A stretch of 64,000 nt of DNA from Mycolicibacterium sp. CBMA 234 (GCF_009729415.1 NZ_MPKW01000024.1:62001-126000), one strand, 5' to 3'; counted from the first letter of the stretch, positions 23,890-33,131 are shown. Numbers and translations are program-made. Notes: generated from the letters alone by a model not told the origin.

Positions 23890-24909
23890 GTGGGAGTCGC
23901 CCCGGTTTGGGCGGTGCCGAGAGGTACCGAAGGCGTGCGCATCATGGTGCAGGCCGCCATCGCGCATGGCATGACGGCTGCGGAATGCCTTGCTGGGAGC
24001 GGCATCACCGAAGCCGATCTCACTGACGAGAACTCCGAGATCTGGGCGCATCAGGAGTTCGATGTCATCCGCAATCTCATTGCCGGACTTGGTGATCGGC
24101 CAGGGGTAGGCATCGAGGTGGGGCTGCACTCCACGCTCGGCCGGGCCGGCGTGATCGGCTTTCTGATCCTGGCCTCCGCCACCCTGCGGCAGGGCGTGGA
24201 ACTCGCGTTGCCCTTCCTGGCGTTATCGCCGACGCACCTGCGGTTCTCGGTTGATACCGACGACGATTACACCTATCTGGCCGCCGACGACAGCGAATTA
24301 CCCACTGACGTAAGGGCATTCATCGTCGAGCGGGACCTGGCCGGGTTGGTGGGCGCGATGCACGGCGCTCATCTCGAGCTCTCGCCGATCTGGGTGGAAA
24401 CCACGCTCGACGCCGAGGGTGCCGCCAAGCTCGCGCAGGTATGGCACCTTCCGCTGGCCGATGTGCGTCCCGGGCAACGTAACAACCGGCTCGCCGCGCC
24501 GCGTGAATTGTTGGACCAGCCGCTGCCGCTGGCCGATGAAAACACTGCCCGCATGCTCGCGCGCCAGTGTCGCGAACTGCTCGACCGCCGGCTGGCGCGG
24601 GTCGGTGTCGCGGGGCAGGTCCGTAGCCGGCTGTTGTACAAAGCCGGCGAACTGCCGTCCATGCAGACCGTGGCAGACGAATTGCACGTCGACCCACGAA
24701 CATTGCGCCGTCGCCTGGCAAGTGAGGGGACGTCGTATCGGGCGCTGCTCGACGAGGTGCGGCGCAAGCTGGCGATCGATCTGCTGCGACAGGACGTCCC
24801 GGTCGAGGAGATCGCGCGGCGACTGGGTTATGCGGAGACGTCGAACTTCACCCACGCCTTCAAACGTTGGGAAGGCACGGCGCCGAGCTATTTTCGCAGG
24901 TCGGGCTGA
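23890..24909 (+). CDS. AraC family regulator (OruR/ArgR-like arabinose-binding N-domain)
   Basis: 339 residues from a GTG start that leaves 72 bases to the divergent desaturase. The N-terminal 190 residues match the PF12625-type sensor domain (GLHSTLGRAGVIGFLILASA), and the C-terminal 90 residues carry two helix-turn-helix units: SMQTVADELHVDPRTLRRRL and EEIARRLGYAETSNFTHAFK. The position between the desaturase and the monooxygenase-P450 operon suggests that it controls one or both. Family members of this type frequently sense fatty acids or hydrophobic ligands; this is inference. Confidence 0.85.
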   Translation: MGVAPVWAVPRGTEGVRIMVQAAIAHGMTAAECLAGSGITEADLTDENSEIWAHQEFDVIRNLIAGLGDRPGVGIEVGLHSTLGRAGVIGFLILASATLRQGVELALPFLALSPTHLRFSVDTDDDYTYLAADDSELPTDVRAFIVERDLAGLVGAMHGAHLELSPIWVETTLDAEGAAKLAQVWHLPLADVRPGQRNNRLAAPRELLDQPLPLADENTARMLARQCRELLDRRLARVGVAGQVRSRLLYKAGELPSMQTVADELHVDPRTLRRRLASEGTSYRALLDEVRRKLAIDLLRQDVPVEEIARRLGYAETSNFTHAFKRWEGTAPSYFRRSG

Positions 24910-24926
24910 CGCAATAGAGGCTCAGC

Positions 24927-24947
24927 AGTGGTACATAATGCACCACT
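24927..24947. promoter_or_regulatory. 21-bp near-perfect palindrome upstream of the BVMO-P450 operon
   Basis: agtggtacataatgcaccac-t has nine of ten base pairs symmetrical around a central A. It is flanked by cgcaat and attgcg, which extend the symmetry outward. It lies between the AraC stop and the monooxygenase start at 25042. The form is that of a TetR-dimer operator rather than an AraC direct-repeat site. No TetR gene is adjacent. Confidence 0.6.
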
Positions 24948-25041
24948 ATTGCGTAAATCTGAGACGGTTTGACCTTTAGTTGTCGGCCTTGTGGGCGCGA
25001 CCATGGTTATCACGCCCATCACCGCCAACAGGGAGTCTGCA

Positions 25042-26541
25042 ATGGAGCACACCGCCACCACCACCCAGGTCGACGTGCTGATCGTCGGAGCCGGCATCTC
25101 GGGCATCGGCGCCGCGTACTACCTGCAGCAGGAACATCCCGGACGGTCGTACACCATCCTGGAATCCCGCGGCGCGACCGGTGGCACCTGGGACCTGTTC
25201 CGCTACCCGGGTATTCGTTCAGACTCCGACCTGCATACCTTCGGCTACGAATTCAAGCCGTGGCGCGACGAGCACGCCATCGCCTCCGCCGACAAGATCC
25301 TCGCCTACCTGCGAGAGACGGTCAGTGAGAACAACATTGACCGCAACATCCGGTTCCACCACAAGGTGCTCGGTGCGGCCTGGGACAGTGGCACCGCGCG
25401 TTGGCTCGTCGACGTCGAGCACGACGGTGAGCTGGTGCAGTTCTCGGCCAACTGGCTGTTCTGCGCCGGCGGCTACTACCGCTACGACCAGGGCTTCACG
25501 CCGCAGTTCCCGGGAAGTGAGCGCTTCGCCGGGCAGATCGTGCACCCGCAGCACTGGCCCGAAGACCTCGACTACACAGGCAAGAAGGTCGTGGTGATCG
25601 GCAGCGGCGCCACTGCGGTGACGCTGGTGCCGTCGATGGCGGACAAGGCCGCGCACGTGACAATGCTGCAGCGCTCGCCGACGTACATCATGCCGGTGCC
25701 CGCCAAGGATGCCTTCGCCAACACCGCGCGCCGGCTGCTCGGCGACCAGCTCGGCTACGCGCTGGCTCGCCGGAAGAACATCGCCAAACAGCGCGCCGTC
25801 TATACCTTCTGCCAGAAGTATCCGAACGTTGCGCGCCGACTGATCCGCGCGGTGAACGCCAAGCAGCTGCCCGCCGGATACCCGCTCGACGAGCACTTCA
25901 GCCCTGCCTACAACCCGTGGGACCAGCGGTTGTGCGCGGTGCCGGACGCCGACCTGTTCAAGGCGATCGGTAGCGGCAAGGCCTCGGTGGTGACCGACCG
26001 GATCGCCACCTTCACCGATACCGGCATCCTGCTGGAGTCCGGAGTGCACCTGGATGCCGACATCATCGTCACCGCGACGGGTTTGAACGTGCAGCTGTTC
26101 GGCGGGATGTCGCTCACTGTGGATGGTCAGCCGGTGAATCTGCCCGACACCGTCGCCTACAAGGGCATCATGCTGTCGGGCGTACCGAACTTTGCCTTCG
26201 CGTTCGGTTACACCAACTCCTCGTGGACCCTCAAGGTCGGCTTGTTGTGTGAGCACTTCTGCCGGCTGCTGAAGTACATGGACGACAACGGTTTTGACAG
26301 CGTCCGCCCGGAACTCGCCGACTCTGACATGGCCACGCGGCCCTTGCTGGACTTCGCCGCGGGCTATGTGCAGCGCGCCATCGACACAGTGCCACGCCAG
26401 GGCGTCGATGGCCCGTGGGTGATGTCGATGAACTACACCTTCGACCGCGAGGTGCTGCGCAATGGCGCCGTAACGGACCCGAACCTGCGGTTCGCGGCTG
26501 CCCGCCGCTCGGAAGTTCGGGAGTGCGAGCCGGTTTCCTAA
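25042..26541 (+). CDS. Flavin monooxygenase, EthA-like Baeyer-Villiger type
   Basis: 499 residues from the ATG at 25042, preceded by caggga. First dinucleotide motif GAGISG (16-21), the Baeyer-Villiger fingerprint FAGQIVHPQHWP (162-173, FxGxxxHxxxW), and a second GSGATA motif follow. Long stretches (GGTWDLFRYPGIRSDSD, YNPWDQRLC, TATGLN) match M. tuberculosis EthA by eye. It should insert oxygen next to a ketone to give esters or lactones, or oxygenate sulfur, using NADPH. It precedes the P450 fusion by 34 bases and is probably co-transcribed, so the P450 may make an alcohol later oxidised to the ketone substrate, or the two may act on one lipid. Confidence 0.92.
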   Translation: MEHTATTTQVDVLIVGAGISGIGAAYYLQQEHPGRSYTILESRGATGGTWDLFRYPGIRSDSDLHTFGYEFKPWRDEHAIASADKILAYLRETVSENNIDRNIRFHHKVLGAAWDSGTARWLVDVEHDGELVQFSANWLFCAGGYYRYDQGFTPQFPGSERFAGQIVHPQHWPEDLDYTGKKVVVIGSGATAVTLVPSMADKAAHVTMLQRSPTYIMPVPAKDAFANTARRLLGDQLGYALARRKNIAKQRAVYTFCQKYPNVARRLIRAVNAKQLPAGYPLDEHFSPAYNPWDQRLCAVPDADLFKAIGSGKASVVTDRIATFTDTGILLESGVHLDADIIVTATGLNVQLFGGMSLTVDGQPVNLPDTVAYKGIMLSGVPNFAFAFGYTNSSWTLKVGLLCEHFCRLLKYMDDNGFDSVRPELADSDMATRPLLDFAAGYVQRAIDTVPRQGVDGPWVMSMNYTFDREVLRNGAVTDPNLRFAAARRSEVRECEPVS

Positions 26542-26575
26542 TCAGCTCTCAGGGTGGCCGTTTACGCTGGCCGAA

Positions 26576-29500
26576 ATGGAGTCCTTCTCTCCGGCAGTGC
26601 CGCCCGAAATCCCCGGTGTCCCTTCAGCTGTCGGCGTCGAACTGCCGCCCGGGCCAGTGTCCGGGCGGCCGTATTCGCTGCCCTTGGATTTGCTGACTGA
26701 GCAATACGGCCCGCTGTTCTACGCCGACTTCGGTGGCAGCCGGCGGTTGTATGCCTGCTCGCTGGCGCTGGTCGACGAACTGTGCGACGAGACCCGGTTC
26801 AGCAAGGCACTGACGGACCGGTTAGCCAGGTTTCGTCCGGTTGTCGGCAACGGACTGTTCACCGCGTACCCCGGCGAGGACGGTTGGCAGGAAGCGCATG
26901 ACGTCCTGATCCCCGGCTTCAGCTTCAGCGGACTGCGCAGTTACCACCCGGCCATGCTGGACATCAACCGGCAGCTGATCGAGCAGTGGGATGCGGCGGT
27001 CGGCAGCCGCGCAGTCGACGTCGCCGTCGACCTGGGCAAGCTGGCCATGGACACCGTCGGCCTGGCGGGGTTCGGTGCCCGGTTCGACTCTTATCAGCAC
27101 GACGGACTCGCCGACATCCCCGCGAGTTTCGCGGCGACGCTGGACCAGGTGCTGCGCGGTGCCAATGCGGATCAGGCGGTGTTCGAGACTGAGCGCGGCA
27201 AGCTGTTCAGTTTCATCACTGACCTGATCGCCCAGCACCGCGCGGGTGAGGTGGACCTCGACGACCTGTTGGCGTTGATGCTGCAACCGGGGCCAGATGG
27301 CGCGCCTGTTCTTGATGACGACAGCATTCGCAACCAGATCGCCACGTTCCTGATCGCCGGGCAGGACACCACGTCGACGGTGATGCCGACGGCGCTGTAC
27401 AGCATTGTCAAGAACCCTGCGGTGCTGCACCGGGCACAGGCTGAGGTTGATGCCCTGTTCGGTCCGGACGACGACCATGTGCCGGCGTTCGACGAGATCG
27501 GCAAGCTCACCTACATCCGCCGGATCATCGACGAGACGCTGCGACTATCCCCGCCGGTGCGGGAATTCGACCGAATGGCCTTGGCGGACACGGTGATCGG
27601 CGGCCAGTATCCGGTGCGGCAGGGTGAGGCGGTGACAGTGCTGACGTCGTCCCTTCACCGTCAACCGGAGTGGGGCGACAACGTCGAGACCTTCGACCCG
27701 GATCGGTTCGACACCGACGCCACCGGGCCGCGCCCGGTCAACCTGTTCAAGCCGTTCGGTACCGGCGCGCGGTCCTGCATCGGCCGGCAGTTCGCGCTGC
27801 ACGAAGCGACCATGGCACTGGCGACACTGGTCCACCGATACCGCTTCCTCGACATCGAGCACTACCAATTGCGCACGCACAGTGACCTTTTGCGCAAGCC
27901 GGAGGGCTTTCACGTCCAGGTGATGCGTCGTACCCCGGGCGAGCGGCGGCAGGAGCCTGCCGCGGTTGCGGCCGCACCTGTGGCGCAGTCGCGTGCGACA
28001 GTGCCGTCGGGCACGAAACTGCTTGTGCTGCATGGCTCGAACCTCGGCAACTGCCGGGCGCTGGCGCAGCAACTCGGCGACGAAGCAATCGACCTCGGTT
28101 ACGAGACGACTGTCGCCGCACTGGATTCCGCGACCGATGCGTTGCCGGACCATGGCGCGGTGGTGATCGTCGCGGCGTCGTACAACGGGATGCCGACGGA
28201 CGATGCCCGGGCTTTTGTCGACTGGCTGGACGGTTCGGCCAGTCACGCGCCGGCGGTGCCGTACGCGGTTCTCGGTGTCGGAGACCGGAACTGGGCTGAG
28301 ACGTACCTGGCAATACCCAGGCGGATCGATGCGCGTCTCGCGGAACTCGGTGCAACGCAACTTCTTCCGATGGTGGAAGCCGACACCTCGGGCGATTTCG
28401 CCGGCATCGTGGAGGACTTCTCGGTGGCGGTGTGGAACGCGCTCGCCGGCGTCTTCGGGGTAGAGACGACCGCCGCCGACGCGCCCGATGAGTTGCTCTA
28501 CGATCTCCGGGCCATCGACGGACCCGTCACCGCCGCCATCGACGCCCGCTATCAGGTGCAGCCGGCAACGGTGCTGGAGAACAGGCCGCTCGTGGACACC
28601 TCTGCATTTGGGCAGGACAAGCGGCTGATCAGGATCGCGCTGCCCGACGGTGTGGACTATCAGACCGGCGACCACCTGACCGTGCTGCCGGACAACAGCC
28701 CCGAGCTGGTCGAGGAGGTCGGCGAAATTCTGGACCTGCGCCTCGACCGTCGCATCGCGATCAATCCGCGGCGCAGCACCCGCCGAGCCATCCCGGTCGA
28801 CCGGGAAGTCACTGTGCGCGAACTGGTTACGCATTTCCTTGAGCTCCGCAAACCTGCGAGCCGCAGCCAGTTGGTGCGCCTTGCGGCGGCCAACCCGTGT
28901 CCCCCCGAACGGGCCGCGCTCATTGCGCTGGCCGACGATCCCGATGCCCGCGCGCTGAGCGTGACCGCGTGCCTGGCGGAGTTCCCGGCGACTCAGCTCA
29001 CGCGTGAAGAGCTGCTGGAACTGTTCGAACCGATGGCCCCGCGCCATTATTCGATTGCCACGTCGTCCCGTCGTCGTGCCCGTGAAGTCGAGTTGGTGGT
29101 GGGCGTGTTGGAAGGCCCGGCCCGGTCCGGGGCGGGCGTATTCCGCGGCGTGTCATCCAGCTATCTTGCGGATACCGTTCCAGGACAACAGATTCGGATG
29201 CGCGTGGACCCGGCCCGTCAGGCCTTCCGGGCCGGGGCCGATCCGGCGCGCAACGTCATCCTGGTCAGTGCCGGCACGGGCGTCGCCCCGTTCCGGGGAT
29301 TCATCGGTGACCGGTTGGGTGCCCTGGAGGCGGGGGAGCCGTTCACCGCCGCATTGTGTTTCTTCGGGGTGCGGCACCCCGACGTGGACTACCTGTTCCG
29401 TGACGAGGCCGAGGACGCCGAACGTCTCGGCATCGTGCGCATGCGGCCGGCGTTCTCCCGGGCGGGTGATGAGGTCAAGTACGTGCAGGACCGCATCGCG

Positions 29501-29716
29501 GCCGACGCCGACGAGGTGTGGGACCTGCTGGGCAACCCCGACAACGACACCCACGTCTACGTGTGCGGCGACGGCGCCCAGATGGCGCCCGCTGTGCGCG
29601 CCGCGTTCCAGGACATCTACCGCAGCCGGACCGGTGCCGACGACAATGCGGCCCGCGCCTGGCTGGCTGGCCTGGTCAGCACCGACCATTACGTCGAGGA
29701 TGTCTGGGCCGGCTAG
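26576..29716 (+). CDS. CYP102-type self-sufficient cytochrome P450-NADPH reductase
   Basis: 1046 residues, matching the P450 BM3 (CYP102A) architecture and length. The P450 domain (1-455) has the oxygen-binding helix AGQDTTS (about 261-267), the ExxR helix in IDETLRL, and the heme loop FGTGARSCIG with Cys401 as thiolate ligand. After a short Ala/Pro linker comes a flavodoxin FMN domain (about 480-620, beginning KLLVLHGSNLGNC), then FAD domain (with RHYSIATSS) and NADPH domain (SAGTGVAPFRGF) to the C-terminus. BM3 enzymes hydroxylate fatty acids at subterminal positions. Residues lining the substrate channel were not compared. It is second in an operon with the BVMO. Confidence 0.95.
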   Translation: MESFSPAVPPEIPGVPSAVGVELPPGPVSGRPYSLPLDLLTEQYGPLFYADFGGSRRLYACSLALVDELCDETRFSKALTDRLARFRPVVGNGLFTAYPGEDGWQEAHDVLIPGFSFSGLRSYHPAMLDINRQLIEQWDAAVGSRAVDVAVDLGKLAMDTVGLAGFGARFDSYQHDGLADIPASFAATLDQVLRGANADQAVFETERGKLFSFITDLIAQHRAGEVDLDDLLALMLQPGPDGAPVLDDDSIRNQIATFLIAGQDTTSTVMPTALYSIVKNPAVLHRAQAEVDALFGPDDDHVPAFDEIGKLTYIRRIIDETLRLSPPVREFDRMALADTVIGGQYPVRQGEAVTVLTSSLHRQPEWGDNVETFDPDRFDTDATGPRPVNLFKPFGTGARSCIGRQFALHEATMALATLVHRYRFLDIEHYQLRTHSDLLRKPEGFHVQVMRRTPGERRQEPAAVAAAPVAQSRATVPSGTKLLVLHGSNLGNCRALAQQLGDEAIDLGYETTVAALDSATDALPDHGAVVIVAASYNGMPTDDARAFVDWLDGSASHAPAVPYAVLGVGDRNWAETYLAIPRRIDARLAELGATQLLPMVEADTSGDFAGIVEDFSVAVWNALAGVFGVETTAADAPDELLYDLRAIDGPVTAAIDARYQVQPATVLENRPLVDTSAFGQDKRLIRIALPDGVDYQTGDHLTVLPDNSPELVEEVGEILDLRLDRRIAINPRRSTRRAIPVDREVTVRELVTHFLELRKPASRSQLVRLAAANPCPPERAALIALADDPDARALSVTACLAEFPATQLTREELLELFEPMAPRHYSIATSSRRRAREVELVVGVLEGPARSGAGVFRGVSSSYLADTVPGQQIRMRVDPARQAFRAGADPARNVILVSAGTGVAPFRGFIGDRLGALEAGEPFTAALCFFGVRHPDVDYLFRDEAEDAERLGIVRMRPAFSRAGDEVKYVQDRIAADADEVWDLLGNPDNDTHVYVCGDGAQMAPAVRAAFQDIYRSRTGADDNAARAWLAGLVSTDHYVEDVWAG

Positions 29717-29740
29717 CTCGTCCCGCCGAAACCCGGATGG

Positions 29741-30985
29741 TCAACGCGCTCGGCGGATGGCGGCCAGCCCACGCATGCCGTGGTAGATCACCAGTGCCGC
29801 AACGGAACCGAGTGCGATACCGGTGAACGTCAATGTTCCTGCCTGCCAGGTGAAATCGGCGATACCGATGACCAGCGGTATGGCGGCGGTCATCTGGTTG
29901 ATCGGCTGGGAGAAATCGACCTGGTTGGTCAGCCAGATCCGCATGCCGAGGATGCCGACCAGGCCGTACAAGACGATCGTCGCCCCGCCCAGCACGCCCG
30001 GCGGGATGGCGGAGATAGCGGCACCGACCTTGGGGCACAACGACAGTACGACGGCTACCACGGCGGCCACCCAGTACGCGGCGGAGGAGTAGACGCGCGT
30101 TGCGGCCATCACCCCGATGTTCTCGGCGTAGGTGGTGGTGGCCGTGCCGCCGCCGACGCCGGCCAGCACGGTGGCCACCCCGTCAGCCGCAAGCGCCCGT
30201 CCCATCAGCGGATCCATATCTTTCCCGGTCATCTGGCCCACTGATTTCACGTGCCCGATGTTCTCGGCGATCAGCGCGATCACTGCCGGCAGGAACATCG
30301 GCAGGACCGCCAGACTGAATGACGGACTGTGGAATTGGGGCAGCCCGATCCACGGGGCGGCCGCAATGGCCGCGGTGTCCACATCTCCGAGGGCCAGCGC
30401 CAGCAGATAGCCGATGACCACCGCCAGGAAGATGGCCAGTCGGCCGACGATGCCGCGGAAGAACGCCAGAGTCGCGACCAGCAGCACCAGCGTCACCAGA
30501 CCGACCAGCGGTCCCTTCTCGAAATTGTGCTTCGCCGCCGGAGCCAGGTTGAACCCGATCAGGGCAACGATCGCACCGGTGACCACCGGCGGCAGCGTGA
30601 AATCCAGCCAGTGCGTGCCGACCAGATTCACCACCCCGCCGACCAGGATCAGCAGCAGCCCCACGGCGATCAAACCGCCCAGCGCGCTACCGCTTCCGTG
30701 TGAGGCGGTCGCTGCTGTCACCGGGGCGATCACCGCGAAGCTTGACCCGAGATAACTCGGCAGCCGGTTTCCGGTGATCAGTAGGAACACCATTGTTCCG
30801 ATGCCGGAAAACAGCAGCGTGGTGGCCGGAGGGAATCCGGTCAGAACCGGCACCAGGAAGGTGGCGCCGAACATCGCCACCACATGCTGGGCGCCGATAC
30901 CGATGGTGCGAGGCCAGCTGAGCCGTTCGTCGGGGGCGACGACAGCGGCGTCCGGTCCGACCGGTGTCCAGGAGCGTAGAACCAC
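29741..30985 (-). CDS. Uracil/xanthine permease (NCS2 family)
   Basis: 414 residues with 12-14 membrane segments. The NCS2 signature AENIGHVKSVGQMTGKD is present, with the central Glu that contacts the nucleobase, and the second key loop reads GGGTATTTYAENIG. It imports uracil or a related base with protons. The start is a GTG; the region upstream contains a large hairpin. It is convergent to the P450 gene with 24 bases between stops and has no obvious pathway partner in the island. Confidence 0.9.
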   Translation of the reverse strand: MVLRSWTPVGPDAAVVAPDERLSWPRTIGIGAQHVVAMFGATFLVPVLTGFPPATTLLFSGIGTMVFLLITGNRLPSYLGSSFAVIAPVTAATASHGSGSALGGLIAVGLLLILVGGVVNLVGTHWLDFTLPPVVTGAIVALIGFNLAPAAKHNFEKGPLVGLVTLVLLVATLAFFRGIVGRLAIFLAVVIGYLLALALGDVDTAAIAAAPWIGLPQFHSPSFSLAVLPMFLPAVIALIAENIGHVKSVGQMTGKDMDPLMGRALAADGVATVLAGVGGGTATTTYAENIGVMAATRVYSSAAYWVAAVVAVVLSLCPKVGAAISAIPPGVLGGATIVLYGLVGILGMRIWLTNQVDFSQPINQMTAAIPLVIGIADFTWQAGTLTFTGIALGSVAALVIYHGMRGLAAIRRAR

Positions 30986-31009
30986 GCGCCCATATTGCCC
31001 AACTCGTGG

Positions 31010-31072
31010 CGCCGAAACTGCATTCCAGCAGAGAAAGTGCGAGAAGACGCTTGCTGGAATGCAGTTTCGGCG
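31010..31072. repeat. 21-bp-arm hairpin at the right edge of the accessory island
   Basis: Perfect inverted repeat: arms 31010-31030 and 31052-31072 (starting cgccgaaactgcattcc) around a 21-base loop. It fills the gap between the permease start and the omt stop. Both neighbouring genes point left, so it follows omt and could terminate it; the arm length is far above that of ordinary terminators. Confidence 0.8.
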
Positions 31073-31078
31073 GGGGTA

Positions 31079-31912
31079 CTAGCCGAACTCCAGCAGCGTC
31101 ATCGCCGGCCGGACCGGGTCGAGCAGTGGGAGGCGATGCGCCGCCCAGAGCAGCGTGTTGAGGAGCAGGCCGCGGGCGGCGGGCGCCGGCACGTCATGCA
31201 CCGACCGAATCCCGGGCACGATGTCGATCAACCGGGCGGCCTCATTGGCCGACATTGTGAACGGCATCGGCGGCACGCGGTAGTGCCTCGACATCCGCAT
31301 GCCCCGCCCGATCAATTTTGAGAAGAGGGCCGGCGGCAGGTCGAACATCATCCGGCCGCCCGGAAACCGCTTGGCGCACTCGGTAATCAGCCCCATCGAC
31401 TCCTCGGGCTGCAGATACATGAGCAGGCCTTCGGCGGTGATGAAGACGCCATCGGAGGTGTCGACCCGGTCCATCCAGCTGTAGTCGAGCGCGGACTGCG
31501 CGCACACCGCGACTCGGTCCGACGGCGGCAGTAGTTGGCTGCGCACCTCAATCATGGGTGGCAAATCGACTGTCAGCCAACGGAATTCGCTGCCGGCGTC
31601 ACTGGCGGAGAGCCGGTAGAAGCTGGTTTGCAGGCCTTCGGCCAGTGCGACGACGGTGGCTTTCGGTTGGTCGTGGAGGTAGTCCCGCGTGGCGCGGTCG
31701 AAGGCCAGCGACCGCAGCGCCATGTCCTGCCGGTGTGCAGGCCCGAACTTGGCGAAGTCGAATTCGATGCGGTCGGCGACCTCGACCGCCACCGGGTCGT
31801 CGAGAATCCGATCCGGTCGACGGGCCTCGTTGGCCCGGACCTGCAGCGTCAGCAGCGCTGTCTCGGAGACGCCGGTCAGCGTGGTGCCGTCGATCTTGGG
31901 GCTTGATGTCAT
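31079..31912 (-). CDS. omt: O-methyltransferase, leucine carboxyl methyltransferase-like (Omt)
   Basis: 277 residues of the PF04072 (LCMT/TcmP) family: starts with LTGVSETALLTLQVRANEAR, continues with the SAM segment AEGLQTSFYR and the acid VDLPPMIEVR, and FITAEGLLMYL. It corresponds by position and type to Rv1153c. Related proteins methylate polyketides or carboxylates; the substrate is unknown. It overlaps the upstream DUF1697 gene by 4 bases (ATGA), so the two are coupled. Confidence 0.85.
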   Translation of the reverse strand: MTSSPKIDGTTLTGVSETALLTLQVRANEARRPDRILDDPVAVEVADRIEFDFAKFGPAHRQDMALRSLAFDRATRDYLHDQPKATVVALAEGLQTSFYRLSASDAGSEFRWLTVDLPPMIEVRSQLLPPSDRVAVCAQSALDYSWMDRVDTSDGVFITAEGLLMYLQPEESMGLITECAKRFPGGRMMFDLPPALFSKLIGRGMRMSRHYRVPPMPFTMSANEAARLIDIVPGIRSVHDVPAPAARGLLLNTLLWAAHRLPLLDPVRPAMTLLEFG

Positions 31913-32427
31913 GCCGCAGCCAGCACTTTCTCGACCGTCCGCAGATTGCGGGTGGTGGTGGACGACTTGTAGCGCTTCTTGGCCATGCTCTTGCTGGTCG
32001 AGCTGTCCAGGGTGTTGCCCTTGGCCACCTGCCAGTACAGCACGCCGTCGCCGCGGCGGGCCGACTCTTCGGACGACTCGGGGGCGGTCAGTTCCTTCAA
32101 TACATCCGGGTCGCTGACGAATGTCACGTAGGAATGGTGGCCCTCGACCTCGCGCTCGAAGGGGAAGGACTCCGAGATGGCCCGGAGTTCGTCGATCGAG
32201 TACACCAGCACCCAGGCGTCATACCCGAATGATTCCCGCAGGGCTGCTTCGGCTTTCGTGCGTACTCCGGCCGCTCTCTCAGAACTGGACAGCACCACGT
32301 TGCCGCTCGCCAGCAGCGTCTTCACGTCATCGAAGCCGGCCTGCCGGAAGGTCGCGGCGACGTCGGCCATCTTCAGGTTCACCCCGCCGACGTTGACGCC
32401 GCGCAGGAATGCCGCATAGCGCGTCAT
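31909..32427 (-). CDS. DUF1697 domain-containing protein
   Basis: 172 residues with the family N-terminus MTRYAAFLRGVNVGGVN-like sequence and LLASGNVVLSSS. DUF1697 proteins are small alpha/beta soluble proteins of unknown function. The C-terminus is lysine-rich (KSMAKKRYKSSTTTRN), compatible with nucleic-acid or phosphate contacts. It is translated together with omt. Confidence 0.88.
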   Translation of the reverse strand: MTRYAAFLRGVNVGGVNLKMADVAATFRQAGFDDVKTLLASGNVVLSSSERAAGVRTKAEAALRESFGYDAWVLVYSIDELRAISESFPFEREVEGHHSYVTFVSDPDVLKELTAPESSEESARRGDGVLYWQVAKGNTLDSSTSKSMAKKRYKSSTTTRNLRTVEKVLAAA

Positions 32428-32481
32428 ATGAACTCCGTCATGACGCCCAATGGTAGGCAGTTGCGCCGTACGCTGGGTGCC

Positions 32482-32925
32482 ATGACCCGTCAGGTGTTCG
32501 ACGACAAGCTTCTGGCGCTGATCGGCGGCGATTCGCTGGGTGTGCTGGCCACCATCAAAGCTGATGGCCGACCACAGCTATCGAACGTGTCGTATTTCTT
32601 CGATCCGCGCGCGGTAGCGGTCCAGGCATCGATCACCGAACCGCGGGCCAAGACCCGCAACTTGCGACGAGACGCCCGGGCGTCCCTCTACGTCTGCTCC
32701 GATGACGGGTGGGCATACGCGGTCGCCGAAGGCAACGCGGTGCTGAGCCCGCCGGCCGCCTCACCCGTCGACGCCACCGTCGAAGGCCTGATCGCCTTGT
32801 ATCGCAACATCTCCGGTGAACATCCCGACTGGGACGACTACCGGCGGGCCATGGTCGCCGACCGTCGGGTGTTGTTCACCATGGTGATAACCCACGTGTA
32901 CGGGGTGCCTCCGGGCGTGCGCTGA
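32482..32925 (+). CDS. F420-binding split-barrel protein (Rv1155-like)
   Basis: 147 residues from the ATG at 32482, the same length and start as Rv1155, which it matches closely by eye (TRQVFDDKLLALIGGDSLGV, EPRAKTRNLRRD, HVYGVPPG). This PPOX-fold family binds coenzyme F420 (or FMN in older descriptions) and reduces low-molecular-weight substrates. The FbiC gene for F420 biosynthesis is in the same window. The gene is divergent from DUF1697 with 54 bases between starts. Confidence 0.93.
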   Translation: MTRQVFDDKLLALIGGDSLGVLATIKADGRPQLSNVSYFFDPRAVAVQASITEPRAKTRNLRRDARASLYVCSDDGWAYAVAEGNAVLSPPAASPVDATVEGLIALYRNISGEHPDWDDYRRAMVADRRVLFTMVITHVYGVPPGVR

Positions 32926-32942
32926 ACGCGTAGTCTGCGTGC

Positions 32943-33131
32943 ATGGCCGAGAACTCCGACGAAGGTTCAGCATCGTCCGACGAGACCAAGCGTAAATTCC
33001 GCGAGGCGCTCGAGCGTAAGAACGCCGGTTCCGCCGGCGGCACCTCCCACCAGGACGGCGGTGCCAAGCAAAACAAGTCGCACGGCGCGGTCGGCGGGGG
33101 GCGACGGGAGTTCCGCCGCAAGAGCGGCTAG
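32943..33131 (+). CDS. DUF5302 small basic protein
   Basis: 62 residues, highly charged and low in hydrophobics, with the family pattern SSDETKRKFREALERKN and a C-terminal Gly/Arg/Lys tail ending RREFRRKSG. It is a short, likely disordered, conserved actinobacterial protein that could bind nucleic acid; function unknown. It follows the F420-type gene by 17 bases and overlaps the convergent acyltransferase by 4 bases. Confidence 0.85.
   Translation: MAENSDEGSASSDETKRKFREALERKNAGSAGGTSHQDGGAKQNKSHGAVGGGRREFRRKSG

Noticed and set aside
23818..24129. Longer N-terminus for the desaturase fusion
   Set aside because: The extra codons are antisense to the AraC regulator and would overlap its promoter and coding region.
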